DNA of 64,000 nt from Onchidella celtica. Taxonomy: Eukaryota; Mollusca; Gastropoda; Systellommatophora; Onchidiidae. The position numbers and the translations under genes were made by a program. The notes beneath the pieces were generated by a model. The model ran no database searches and had not been told where the DNA came from. It saw only the letters and a list, made by a program, of their open reading frames with translations. Positions 37,300 through 49,424 of the stretch are shown piece after piece; positions within the stretch are counted from its first letter, which is position 1, and every line of letters starts with the position of its first letter. The stretch is from positions 53,519,880 to 53,583,879 of the forward strand of contig OZ007570.1 in the NCBI GenBank assembly GCA_963931925.1, read 5' to 3'.

Positions 37300-39520
37300 A
37301 AATTATATAGAGGCAACCGGCTAATCTCCTAGATTTTAGATTTAATTGTAGATCAATATCACTCTTTTGTCAGAGTGAAAGTTCGAGTTATTGGTGACAG
37401 AAAATAAAAACAACAAAAAAAAATTGTTGATTTAGGCTAATAGACAAATATTGGTTGGTGTTTCTAAAAGTGCCTTCTCAGGCGGAGCCCAAGATTGTGC
37501 AATGATTGGCTGGTATCTTTTTTTTTTTTTATTTGTCGTGGGTGAGTGGATGTTGCGGAAAAAAAGGGGGAGAGGGGTCAGGATCTGGAGTGTACCTTTC
37601 TTTTAAAAAACTAATAAGGACCACGTGATCGTTAACAATGCTCCTCACATTGTACGATTATGATCTACGTTTCTTCAGCAAGTTTTACAGTAGTAATATC
37701 CAGATTTCAGCACTGCAGGTTAATTAATTTTGGTAATGAAATGGAACAACTATATTTTGATCTGTGATAATGAGCTACATCTTTCCATTTGATTTTGCCT
37801 TCAAAACTGCCACATTTTCAATTTTAGAACTTATTCAGATTTACGAAGCGCCCCAAATTTGCACACCAGTTTCTATTTCGTTTTGCAAAATATTCCTCCT
37901 ACTACCAGACCACAGGCAAGGCTTATGTTTTTAGCAAGTTGCTGGGTTACCTGGAGTTACCTGCATACACAAGTATAAATAACAGATTATCTTGTTGGTG
38001 AATTTTAATAAAAGCAAGTATATTTTTGTTGCCAATGTGATTATTTTGCTGATGTTGTTGTCGCGTCACTGTTCGTCAAAGTAGATGCTGTTGTCGAGTT
38101 TGTCATAGTTGTTTTCATTACTGTAATTGTTATTTTAGACAGAGATGGTTATGGTGGAGTTAGTTTCACCTCATTCTCTCTAACTTGTACGGATATATTA
38201 TACCAAATAAAACCAGAGACACGCGTGTTGCAGCCTTATCTGCACACTCACCCGTATCTGTACAACTAATTCTGCACAATGAATTCTCCCTATCCACAAT
38301 GAAAATTTAAATGAGGCCGAAACACTGGAATTAGGCTAGAAAACTTTTACCTTACTTATTGTAGTGAAATCAAGCATGCATCCGCTAGTATTTAAAGTGA
38401 GTTTCCTTTGTCCTCACAGGCTGTTGTTTTTTTACCACCACTTTGTAGAAGTTTGAAATATATATTGCTCAGTTCTGAGTATTATTCTAAAACTCTATGA
38501 CCCAAGCACATGTTCAGTCGTTGTGTTTTCTCTCTGAAAAAATTAATAGGTGGGTGACCACTCAGTCTCATATTCGGACCCCTCCCCCTGCCTGCCCACC
38601 CCATTCACATACAACCACATTTACTTCTGGTGTTTGTGAGACATGATTCCCCAATAGAGCCATTTTTTTTTTCTTTTCCAACTTATTTACCTATTCATAA
38701 GTTTGGTGTCTGTGCGAGCAATAAACAGCATTGTTCTCAAGTCTTCTTTTTTCTGTTTCTCCCTAACTCTTTTTTGTTATTATTATTATTACTTTTTGTT
38801 TATCCTATCCCTCGCCCCCCCCCCCCCAAGCCCCAACCCTTTCTCTCTCCCCTCGTTTTCCCTTGTTATCTCTTTTCATTCATATAAATATAATTTACCA
38901 ACTTCATCTACTATCAATCATTATCATCCTTCTCCTCTTCGTCGTCGTCGTAATCATTTTGTTTTCGACATCATCACCATCATCACCCCCCCCCCAAAAA
39001 ACACCACCAACAACAACAATAACAACTAGCACTAACAACTGTAACAATAACACTATTGCAACACCTTGCTATCCCTACCATTACCATTCCACAACCATCA
39101 AGACCCCACTTTCTGGGACTCGTATACAGGATGTACATATTCATGCAATTGCGCAACACTCTGAAACCGGCAATATGACATTTCCTTTAAGCACAGTTAT
39201 TGCACACAACGTGTTTTAATTGAGATCGGATTTATTTTGCAATATAATTGAAATTGTTCCATTCTGTACTTAAGGCCATCAATACAAATTACAATTGCTT
39301 TAAGAGAATACATTGTAGGTTATAAAATTTAATAACAATAGCATGTGAATATGAAACAAACCACAAAGTTACATTCTTGCGGTGGATATGACGGGGATAC
39401 ATGTTTTCGATCCAACCTTTTAAAATAAACAAGACTAGATCTACCCTTCAGAATGACTAATAAGTAATACATGTAGGTAGGATCGAGTACATAGTCTTCT
39501 CCGATAGGGACGAAAAAAAA
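37300..39520. other. No intact gene; one Ig-like exon trace on the minus strand
   Basis: At 38263-38200 the minus strand encodes LCRISCTDTGECADKAATRV then SLVLFG. It is similar at DNA and protein level to 40.97-41.02 kb on the + strand. The rest is AT-rich with poly(C), (ATT)n and (CAT)n patches at 38.77-39.05 kb. Confidence 0.35.
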
Positions 39521-39526
39521 AAACGG

Positions 39527-39640
39527 AGGGCCCATGTGCACCTTAAAGATACCTTGGCAGCTGACAATCGAAAAGAGCAGGCCGACTAGGACGCTGTCCG
39601 GGCAAAAATCAAATAAAATTCATCCACCCCCCCCCCTTCC
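39527..39640 (+). mobile_element. SINE family 1 body fragment
   Basis: ggagggcccatgtgcacctt, then aaagataccttggcagc and cgaaaagagcaggcc, the middle of family 1. Head and tail are missing. Confidence 0.65.
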
Positions 39641-40966
39641 CTCTCATCACGGCCTAAAATGTATATGAGCCTGTCATACTCTTCGTCTCACACTTGCGGT
39701 GTTATGTTTATCAATTTCCTGTGGGAAATATCACGTAATAATTATGTTCATGTAAGTGTAGTAAAACAAACAAACAAACAAACACACGCAAAATTTAAGA
39801 TTAGTAAATAGAATCTACAGGTAAGTTATCATTTCTAAGTCAATGTGCATTTCTTAGAAAGAATAGGGTACGAAAATTCCTCCCACCCATCAAGTGACTA
39901 TGGCCTAGACTGATCTAAAGCTACCCCAGGATTGCAATTTGGCCACCTGTGTTGCCACATTTCCAAACTTCGGCCAAATGAAAAAAAAAAAAAAACAACA
40001 AAAACAGATCAAACAAGATCTTTTTTTTTTGGAGTTAGCCTATGTAGGAGTGTATTTTAGTCACAAAAGAAGGCTTTTACTAGTTTTTCAAAAGTAGTGT
40101 TATGATGTATTGATGGGACTAGAATTAGATCTACGCCCAGATTAAGATTAACAGTAATCTTTGCATTAAAACTGCATTTTCCCCCACGATGATGATGATC
40201 TAGATTATAGACTCTAGATCAGATTGAATTTCACAAACTAAAACAAGTAAGATGAATATGGCATTTAGATCTAAGTGTAGAATCTAGATCTGGCCTAGCC
40301 TTACCAGATTTCTCCGTTTTTTAACCTCGACATCTTCCTTGTGTCTCCTCCTGCCTCTTCGCTTCTCTGCCCAGATACTGACCAAGTTCAGAACCAAAGT
40401 AATAAAGATGCCAAAAAAACATTTATTGTCGGTCCAATCGTGAACATGCAGTGAATTTAGGTAGATGTTTTGATACAGGCCCATAAGACATAAAAAATCT
40501 GAACTCATTCATCAAGATATCTAGAGAGAAAACTGCAATACTATTGTTGATGATCTTTCAAATGCTGGTTTAATGGTTGAATGTAAACGGAAGGGGCCAA
40601 TCATGTGTGTCGAGTTATATGTTACAAAAATAAACCTAATGTATTGATCTGAAATGATGCAATGGAAGCTTGTTCTCTTTGAGAGCCTTTCTTTCTTTTT
40701 CTGACATCTTCAAATGCCAAATGTTGCACTTGGTATCGAATTGGACAAACTGGCACATCACCCTATGGTGGGCTGTGAGTCTTCCAGTGAACAAGAATGG
40801 TGAGTTCTAATTATTGTTATGCAAAGGCTTAAAATGTAGAATATAACAGAGTTATGAATAATTCCTTGATTTTTATTTGTTTTTGTTTTTTTCGACTACC
40901 GATTTATACAAGAAATAACTAAAATTTTGTGAATCTTGAAAAATATTTTAAACATGATGTTTTTAG

Positions 40967-41092
40967 GACGCCTGTACAGATACGACTAAGTGTGCAGATA
41001 AGGATGCAACATACGTGCAGTCAAGTGAGACGCTCCGAGTGTTCTTGGTTCAGCCCGTCCCCTTAACCCTACTAACTACCGTCAGCTGACAA
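40967..41092 (+). pseudogene. Cys-rich Ig-like exon fragment
   Basis: After an acceptor-like gtttttag the frame reads DACTDTTKCADKDATYV then QSSETLRVFLVQPVP and a stop 19 bases on. It resembles the minus-strand trace at 38.2 kb (CTDT..CADK.AT.V). Possibly exons of a receptor family. No full gene can be built. Confidence 0.28.
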
Positions 41093-41499
41093 TTACCGTG
41101 TACAGGCAAGCGTCTCTGAGCTGCGCGTTGTAATCTTATAAATGTGGTTTTTCCGCAGAGTCTGAAAACTCCAACAAAGTAAAATTTCTAGAAAGCCGAT
41201 TTCACGATTTCATTAGCACTGGTCGCGCAGCTTTGGAAAAATAACAAATTAAATTGGCTAGTGGCAATAGTAGGGTTAAATAAAAGCTGCTTTACGTCAT
41301 AACAGACACCGCCACCCACTCTCAGGTCTTTCCTTGAATGTTTCCATAAAACATATAAGCATGTACGTGAGGATAAGCTTGTACACCCGAGTCTTCTGTT
41401 GATATTTATATTAATCCATTCAATCAAATTATGACCTCGTTTCATGTTGGCATACTGATAGAACTGGAAATAGAGTGTTGTTTACTGTAGAGCAACAGC

Positions 41500-41585
41500 T
41501 TCTGTTTGATTGGATAAACGACGACCAATCAAACATGCAAATAATTTGAATCCGCTTTAAGAAGACTAGAAGGGTAGGATATATT
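41500..41585 (+). promoter_or_regulatory. CCAAT / octamer motif cluster before the 88-bp array
   Basis: tgattgg (inverted CCAAT), gaccaatca (CCAAT), atgcaaat (octamer) and atatattg occur within 80 bp, some 50 bp before the array. The motifs are visible; promoter activity is inferred. Confidence 0.3.
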
Positions 41586-41627
41586 GTTATTCCAATTTGT
41601 TGCGGCTGTGCCAACGGAGATCGAGTT

Positions 41628-42514
41628 GCTGCTCTGGTAAGTCTTTCAACTGGAGATTTGTACTGAGCAGTGGCCACGGAGGGGATGGTATTAGCTCTTT
41701 ATTTCAGGACGTTTCGCTGCTCTGGTAAGTCTTTCAACTGGAGATTTGTACTGAGCAGTGGCCACGGAGGGGATGGTATTAGCTCTTTATTTCAGGACGT
41801 TTCGCTGCTCTGGTAAGTCTTTCAACTGGAGATTTGTACTGAGCAGTGGCCACGGAGGGGATGGTATTAGCTCTTTATTTCAGGACGTTTCGCTGCTCTG
41901 GTAAGTCTTTCAACTGGAGATTTGTACTGAGCAGTGGCCACGGAGGGGATGGTATTAGCTCTTTATTTCAGGACGTTTCGCTGCTCTGGTAAGTCTTTCA
42001 ACTGGAGATTTGTACTGAGCAGTGGCCACGGAGGGGATGGTATTAGCTCTTTATTTCAGGACGTTTCGCTGCTCTGGTAAGTCTTTCAACTGGAGATTTG
42101 TACTGAGCAGTGGCCACGGAGGGGATGGTATTAGCTCTTTATTTCAGGACGTTTCGCTGCTCTGGTAAGTCTTTCAACTGGAGATTTGTACTGAGCAGTG
42201 GCCACGGAGGGGATGGTATTAGCTCTTTATTTCAGGACGTTTCGCTGCTCTGGTAAGTCTTTCAACTGGAGATTTGTACTGAGCAGTGGCCACGGAGGGG
42301 ATGGTATTAGCTCTTTATTTCAGGACGTTTCGCTGCTCTGGTAAGTCTTTCAACTGGAGATTTGTACTGAGCAGTGGCCACGGAGGGGATGGTATTAGCT
42401 CTTTATTTCAGGACGTTTCGCTGCTCTGGTAAGTCTTTCAACTGGAGATTTGTACTGAGCAGTGGCCACGGAGGGGATGGTATTAGCTCTTTATTTCAGG
42501 ACGTTTCGCTGCTC
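41628..42514 (+). repeat. 88-bp tandem array, 10 nearly identical units with splice-site-like motifs
   Basis: Each unit holds ctctggtaagtctttc and ctctttatttcaggacg. That is a consensus 5' splice site and a good 3' splice site separated by a 71-base intron-like stretch, leaving a 17-base exon-like piece gacgtttcgctgctctg. Donors are at 41637 and every 88 bases to 42429. Units look identical, so the array is young. 88 is not a multiple of 3, so it is not a repeated protein frame. Confidence 0.95.
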
Positions 42515-42596
42515 TTGGAATTTGCACCTCACTTTTCTTGTTTTTATTTTTCTTGTTCTTGTTTTTTTGTGGGGTTTTGTGATAGGTTTTTGTTGT

Positions 42597-42857
42597 TTTT
42601 TTTAAATTTTGCCCTGGCCTTGTTAGGCCTGTTCTTCTTGAATTTCACTTGCCAAGGTACGCTTTGTGCCCATAGAACTTCCGAGTTTTTCGGCCTTAAC
42701 TGAGAAGACCAGGTGCTCGATCCTACCTAAAATAGGTTCAGGGACAGGAATTTTCCCCCCAAATTCCAGCATGCCGGCGCCGACCGGGAATAGAGCCCGG
42801 TACCTTCGGCATGAGAGGCCAGCACCCCTGTTTCTAGTCTAAACTAAGGTGTACCCC
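42597..42857 (-). mobile_element. SINE family 1, tail-less copy
   Basis: Minus strand: tRNA-like head (worn), ggtaccgggctctattcccg, and the body to aggcctaacaaggccag. The 3' tail is missing. Confidence 0.65.
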
Positions 42858-42859
42858 AC

Positions 42860-43510
42860 GACGTAGGAGATCACTGACCAAGCGAATTATATACTTGGAA
42901 AAAAAAAACTGCTTTTTAACTGTCAACCTAAAGTTCTGCATTTAGATCGGGAACCGAAAAGCCACCCACCTTTCCAAAGACCACAAACCTAGGTGCGCAC
43001 CAATCGATTTCGACCTGGCCACTGGTTTGATGGTGACATCATCATATTGCGTTTCAGTGAAATCCAACCAGTTGGCTGATGCTCGATGCCCCATTGTAAC
43101 TAATTGTCGCGACATCACAACCCAACTAGTCTTTCACAAACATATCTAGAATTGAGGAACACTAAATATTCAATGTTAAAACTCCCACAATAATAGCACA
43201 GAGATGCAATTCCTCAAACATTATGTAAAATTCATTGTTCACTAGGCGAAAGTTAATGATGGGTACAGTAGAACCATTTGAATCAGCCCTTTGACATTCT
43301 TCTCTGTTTTTATTCCTCAAGAACGCCACCGGTACTTTGAAACCGTTCATATTTTCATGAATTCAACTGTTGCTGGTGACATTTTGAAGCCAGAAAATGA
43401 TCTCAAAAGACCGTCTTCATACTGGTATCTATTCTGTACATATATCTACAACAAACTGAAGGGTACGGGTTATCATTCCTGAGCGTTTAAAAAAAAAAAA
43501 AAAAAAGCAC
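42860..43510. other. No recognisable gene
   Basis: Spacer with an A run at 43.49-43.51 kb next to the THAP element. Confidence 0.55.
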
Positions 43511-43523
43511 ATAAAAGCACCAA

Positions 43524-43952
43524 ACTATAGGTAGAATGCGCATATCCACCATCTTGTCTGTCCGGACCCACGCTTCACCATGGCGATGGTGGCATTAATT
43601 TTGATTCGTTAGCTGATTTGCACCGTGAGCACTTAAGGCGTCGTGAACCAATCGGCGGCAAGTTTTAAAAAAGTTCACTACTGTAAACAATGACACGTGT
43701 GTATACGTACATGGGAGACGTTCGGTCAATTCTTTTACTTCCTTTCTCTTGTTTACACGGATGGTAGGGAATCTGACCAGCTTGGATCCATCCTCTCTAC
43801 CCTTGTAATAACAGTCAACTGCAATGCAACCAGCAGGCATTTTAACCGTTTAGACACATCTCGAAGTTGCACTCATCAGCTGATCCACCGGCCATCTTGT
43901 TTGGCGGAAGTACGAGCAAAAACACTCTGTCACGTCATGCGCATTCTACCAA
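43524..43952 (-). mobile_element. Small DNA element carrying a THAP-like zinc-finger exon, copy 1
   Basis: Ends are inverted: ctataggtagaatgcgcat and atgcgcattctaccaat. The minus strand from about 43840 reads MPAGCIAVDCYYKG, then GSKLVRFPT and KEVKELTERLP. This is the start of a THAP finger (MP..C....C, RFP), with later parts (KCSRCK in another frame for CSEHF) decayed. THAP domains occur in P-type transposases, so this may be a non-autonomous derivative. A sister copy lies at 54.4 kb. Confidence 0.55.
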
Positions 43953-43959
43953 TTGTGTG

Positions 43960-45285
43960 TTGACCACACAGGGTTCTACAGACAGACTAGAAAAGGCATT
44001 CCGGTGCGCAGCATGTCCTTCTTTAACTCAAACATGGCGGCACTTCCATGGCCACCCAGGGCGCCGCCACTGCAGCGAAAGGAGGGCAAATGTCTAAAAC
44101 ACGATACGGCGTCTGTAAACTAAAATGGCAATATCTTTAATACGGATTGATAAAATTCGCTGAAACTTTGCATACAGCTTTCTATTGATTTGACTTAGAT
44201 CTAGTATGAATACATTTTTAAAAAAAATAAATTTTTTATACGGAAATAAGTGACATTCTTTTCATTTTTGAAATTAAGTATGGACTCGCCAACATTACCT
44301 TGTATACCATGTCTACGTAAAGGCGTACTGGTTAAGTTCGGATAAATACATGATTGGTTTAATACATTCTGAAGCCAACCACTTAGTCAGCCAAATCTGA
44401 TCAACAACATAAGCTATTTTGATGAACCACTTTAAACAAAGTTATTTTACACTACACTTGCACCACTATTTGGGATGAAACAAAAACTGTAGTATGGGAT
44501 AAATTATCTCGTTGCTCATACAGGCATTGTAAAAGCAACCAAATGGACATACACGCATAAATCTCACTGATGGGAATGTCGACATTTTGCTCCATATTTC
44601 CACTTGCTGCAGTCAGAGAGCGTACATACTCAGTGCAGTGCACTTTGGACATGGTGCCGAACAAATTAGCTTCCTTAACTATTCATTCTCATATTAAGCA
44701 GAGCATACGATTTAATTCGACTATTTCATGCCCCCCCCCCCCCTCCTCCTTTTTTTTCCAGCTCAAAGGAAACAAAGCCTTTCACGAATTGTTAGAAATA
44801 CATGTAGGCCCAAAAATAGGAATAGTTCATATTTGAATCAAAATTCACGTAAAATAAAAAATAAAGTCCATGTGAAGTAAATTTCGTGTTCAGTATCACT
44901 GCGCTAAATTTGTGCTTGGCGGAGGGGGGGGGGGGCTGATATGTATGTGTTAGCTTGAGAAAAGCTAGATACTGGTGAGATGCCAAACGGCGGTGGCTCT
45001 TGAAAAAGTAAGCCCTTATGAGTGCTTAGAGCGAGTTTACCTTGCAACTTAGGACCGAGAGAAATCTGTTTACAAGCATCAGTTAGATCAGTCTTAATGA
45101 AACTATGACCACGTCAAGGTCTGCGCATCGGGTCCTCCGGTTGGGACACTGGATAATTATGGAGTTCCAGTTGAGCAATAATGGTAACAAATAATCTCCG
45201 CAGACTTTTGAGGTTAGGCCTGCTTTTTTCCTGGGACAGTTTTTTCTTAAATTGTACAAATGAAAAACTGCAAATTTTGAACTGA
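43960..45285. other. No recognisable gene
   Basis: AT-rich spacer with a poly(C) run at 44.73 kb. Confidence 0.55.
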
Positions 45286-45290
45286 GTCAG

Positions 45291-45464
45291 TTACCATGTG
45301 CATTTATTGGTGACAGCCTGGAGAGTTTGGTCAAGGTCCTCCTGGATGGCTATTGGCGCTGGACGTGGTTTTAGGAAAACTGGAATTGTGTGTGGCTTGA
45401 ATTTGATCTCCAGTTCTTTCTTGAGGAGATCAGGAAATTCAGGGCACCAAAAGATCCCGTCTTC
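45291..45464 (-). pseudogene. Gypsy-type reverse-transcriptase edge fragment
   Basis: Minus strand: FKPHTIPVFLKPRPAPIAIQ then EDLDQTLQA. It resembles the segment just before the RT fingers of Gypsy elements (VF.KPRPVPFA....V..ELD.L). Short, and cut off by the hAT element at 45473. Confidence 0.45.
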
Positions 45465-45472
45465 CTTTAAAT

Positions 45473-47602
45473 CAGGGGTCTCAAGCTCGCGGCCCGGGAC
45501 ACGATATTTTGTGGCCCCCACCTTGATATGAAAGTATAATATTAGTGCGGCCCGCGAGGGGAGTGGACCTCGACATCACACATGAGCTAAATTTACTGAA
45601 CAAGAAGTTACACGGCCAGGGGCAGCTTGACAATGCTGCTTACGACAACGTGAGAGCATTCTCAACAAAACTTGTGTCATGGAAAGTCCAGCTCTCTCAG
45701 ACAAACCTGTGCCATTTTCCATCATGCGAGGCACTTATGGATGCAGGCACACCATTCAGTGGTGAAAGGTATGTTGATGCTATCTTGAAGCTACAGGTGG
45801 AATTTGACCACAGATTTGCAGACTTCAAGACGCACAAAGCCACTTTTCAAATTTTTGCAGACCCCTTCTGTTGTCACGAGCAGAATTCTGTGTTTGGGCA
45901 ATAGAGCTCACGGTGTGTAGGAGTTCACAGGCCGAGATCCAGTGAGTAGTATTTGATGTGATCGGACCCTTAGGTTAAAAAGTGGTATTTTGGGGGTTAG
46001 TGGAGTCACGCCTGAGGCGGTAGGTTGTACTAAGAATGCATGGAGATGTGAACTCATGGAGCATGCGTTTAGGGAGGGAAGCTCCACGAGGTTATTTCTG
46101 CTATAAAAGGGTTGGCCCGCCATATTTTATTTAGAGACGGCTGTAGGCATTGCACAGTGAGGCGCGCTCGGCTCATTCTCCTGAGTCTGAAGTAGGAGAC
46201 GAAACATAGACAACAGCCGAAGACAAAAGAGCTAACGTAAAGAACTAGCTGTTCAACGCCTTGTCGTACCGGGCCAAGGGTACGAACCGCGTCATTTGGA
46301 TTGGCGCTCGCTATACGGCGAGCGCAGAATGATAAGGTCCAGCGATTAGCCAGTGAAGACAGGGCTACCCTGACAGAGAAGAAATCCACTGTCAGCTATA
46401 AGGACTAACTCCCTGAGTCCAGAGATCTCGTTCGACAGGACTGATCGTTTAGACACCTAAAGAACCTTTACCCGAGTGTAGTGGATGAAGGCAGTAGCTA
46501 TAGTGTTGTGATTAATAGAGTAGCAAGGAATGTGAGGAATTGTTAAATATCCATGTCGAGTAGTTCGACATTACTAGTAAGGAATTGTGCTGTATAAGTT
46601 AGAAGGCCATAACGGCTACAATTTCAGATGTATAACATAATTATTTGCTTGAATTTATATGTGTGGTTGCGAGTTATAATTAGAAAAGTGCTAGTTAGTT
46701 AATTGGAATTATACCCTGGATGCTATATGATTACTATTATGTATTATGCAGTCAGAATTGTCATATTGTAATAATAAGGCCCCTCAGGCCTGACTAGATA
46801 TATAACTTGTGTTATTTGAGTATTTATGGTATGCCTGTGCGAGTGTGAGTTGGCCTCTTGAACAGTCGAAGGGCTATCTTCCCCATATCACGACTCACCT
46901 TGCCCTTGACACCTGTGCTTCAAATGGAGCTCATTGACCTGCAATGCAACGCTGACCTCAAAGCCAAGTTCAGGGACGTGAGTGGAAAATCAGACAAGCT
47001 TGAGCAATTCCTGAAAGAATTTTCCTCCAACTTCCCTGAGCTTTCTCGAATGTTCAAGTGGACCATGTGCCATTTTGGGAGCACATATTTGTGCGAAAAG
47101 TTCTTCTCCATCTTGAACTTCAGTAAGTCGAAGTAGAGGACTTACTGATGCTCATCTTCAAGACATTCTGAGGGTCTCAACTGCTTCCTCTCTCAAGCCA
47201 AATGTGGCTCAAACATGTGAGAAGAAGCGCTGCCAAGTCTCTGGCAGCAAGAAGTTGGCAAGAGAAACCATGTTCAGAAGAGCCGATCATGAACTTCATT
47301 CAATGTTCCATTCATGTTCAGGACACTTCAAGTTCAGAAGAAGCGTTCATGATCTTCATTCAATGTTCCATTCATGTTCAGGACACTTCATGTTCAGAAG
47401 AGCGGTTCATGATCTCCATTCAATGTTCCATTATGTTCAGGACACTTCATGTTCAGAAGAAATCATTAAAACAGTAAATAATGATGTTTGAGGATTTTTT
47501 GTACAACTTTTTTTGGTGGAATACCTGATGTGGCCCGGCCTCACCCAGACTCTGCCTCCAGCGCCCCCCCCCCCCCCAGGTAAATTGAGTTTGAGGACCC
47601 TG
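45473..47602 (+). mobile_element. hAT element with GTF2IRD2/ZBED-like transposase, split by an LTR
   Basis: Ends caggggtctcaagctcgcgg and gagtttgaggaccctg are inverted hAT termini. The 8-bp duplication is ctttaaat / ctttagat (45465-45472, 47603-47610). The protein reads VDLDITHELNLLNKKLHGQG, KLVSWKVQLSQTNLCHFPSC, LQVEFDHRFADFKTHKATFQ and IFADPF. After the LTR it continues LQMELIDLQCNADLKAKF, MCHFGSTYLCEKFFSILNF, and after a shift LTDAHLQDILRVST. This is the dimerisation half of hAT transposases. The N-terminal half is deleted. A 60-bp (20-codon) unit is tandemly present three times at 47271-47460. Inactive. Confidence 0.85.
45872..46911 (-). mobile_element. Solo LTR inside the hAT transposase
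   Basis: Begins tgtcacgagcagaattctg and ends cccttgaca, with tctgt / cctgt beside the ends (one mismatch). No gag or pol. Orientation is set by similarity of its right end, reversed, to the left end of the 33.2-kb LTR. The hAT frame resumes on the other side. Confidence 0.65.
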
Positions 47603-48173
47603 CTTTAGATTAATTATAGTAATACATTTCCCCATAGAAGTGAAACAAACTTGGTAGTCTTCCGGAACTATATAATTTGTAAACAGAAGAAAGTGGTATA
47701 GGAACGATACACCACTTAAAAGCTCTGAACGCAAAATCTATTGTTTAAAAAAAAGTTCTACTTTCAGCAAAAGACCCAGTATCCTATTGGTTCCTGTATT
47801 TTTTTTTTACATCGCTGCTCCTTTTTATGTGCTTCGGATGTTTTCTGAGAGTTGCCAGCGTTCTATTAGGGTGTGTCAATAAAGTGCGAAAACTGTATTT
47901 CATTTTACGTGGAGAATTGAAGTCATGCCTGCGACGTCACTTAATGTAAAGCCTTTAGATTTTGAAAAGTATACAAGCTCGCACCATTTTTCAAAATTTT
48001 TGACGAAACCCTGCCCTCCTTTTGTCTCAACTCAGGGCACAATAGGGTGCACAATGACTTGGCGTACTTCCCGCTTTAGTCTATCTATAGGGATCTGTGG
48101 TTGGCCATGAGCCTCATCCCCTCGCCTCCCAAATATCGCGACCAATCGGTGCTGTATTAAGAGTGCTCGAAAT

Positions 48174-49424
48174 TAAGGGTGGTTGATTCGATTCGGAAAT
48201 CGAAATTCGATGAATTCGGGAAGCTCAATTCGACTCAGACGAATCACACATCACAGGCGAATCTGAACACCAATCAGATGAATAAGGCCTGAAGGAGAAA
48301 ATGAAGTATAAGAAATAGTTTACCAGAATAAATCCCTTTTAATTATTATTAATAACAAATGTGCACTAAAAAGATACTATGTCTCTAGAAAATTTTTAAT
48401 AAATAGTTCGGTATATCTCACGCAAACTGACAAAAATGCCGATGAAATACATTACTAACAGTACGAACAGAGTTAGCCCGTCGCCATTTTTTTTTCCAGC
48501 GAAACCACGGGTCTAAATTTTACCTAATATGAATTGCTCGACATCGATTGGAGTGGCGCCGTTTTAAACCCAGCGCGAACACCCGTGCCTCACCCGTGCC
48601 GCACCCGTCGTTTCGCTGGAGTTTTCATTTTAGTGCTGCACTAAAATTCGGTCAGCGTGGAACCGTTTTTTTCTCTCTTTCTGCAAGTAACGAAACAAGA
48701 TGGAGGTGGAAGAGGCTGTAAGAAAACGGCAGGTTCTTTATGATAAAGGAGACGATGATTATTCAGAGTTTTAATTAACCAAAAATGGAAGGGTGTTATA
48801 GGGTCCTATCAAATTTAGCAGCAAGTAAAAAGTGCTTGGTTTCATTCGAATGTAAGATAAGCACTTCTCCTCATCATTCAAAACTTCATCTACAAGGTGG
48901 TGGAACTCCCCTAGGTTACTCTCCGTCGGTGGATTCTATGAACCCAATATCTTCGTCTACTATAACAACGTCTCTTTTTTAAACAATACAAAATCGTCAA
49001 GTTCTCGGCTGCCATGTTCCGAAGTTGCCCGATGGCGCTGGAATGGGCATGGGATGGGTGTAAACATTTTGCCACCCAGTACGTCGCCGTTCCAGTGACA
49101 ACCCGTTTTTTACGCTAGAACTAGAACGGCGACGGCAGAAGAACGGGCTGGCGACGGGCTAACTCTCTTTGTACTCTAAATTATTTTCCCCTGCACAGTG
49201 TCTGATTCGAAGTTACGAGGGGTGTTCGAATTTGACCTGAATCAAGTCAAATCTCCCTGCGAACATAGTCATACGACATTCGCCCTTTGTGATGATTGGT
49301 TATGAATAGTAACCAGCGCTATGATATTGAACTTGATTCGAATTCGAAATTTGTGTTCGTCGAATCGGGGTCACAAGATGTTCGGGTTCGCGAATCAGCC
49401 AGTTCGTTGATTCGCCCACCCTTA
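48174..49424. mobile_element. hAT-type non-autonomous element with perfect 8-bp duplication
   Basis: Ends taagggtggttgattcg and cgattcg-like cgcccaccctta are inverted. The flanks are ctcgaaat at 48166-48173 and 49425-49432. The arms are rich in gaattcga repeats. No transposase remains. It hosts a second element. Confidence 0.82.
48459..49176. mobile_element. PIF/Harbinger-type element nested in the hAT element
   Basis: Inverted ends cagtacgaacagagttagcc and ggctaactctctttgtactc, flanked by taa on each side (48456-48458, 49177-49179), the TWA target of Harbinger elements. A 25-codon frame at 48700-48774 reads EEAVRKRQVLYDKGDDDYS. This is the first helix of a MADF/Myb-like domain found in Harbinger accessory proteins. 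Internally deleted. Confidence 0.7.

Noticed and set aside
40640-40800. Possible first exon with signal peptide (MQWKLVLFESLSFFF)
   Set aside because: A stop follows at once and no downstream exon joins in frame; kept only as weak context for the exon-like piece at 40.97 kb.
46069-46389. 106-codon minus-strand frame
   Set aside because: Lies entirely inside the LTR at 45.9-46.9 kb, with no gag, protease or polymerase motif.
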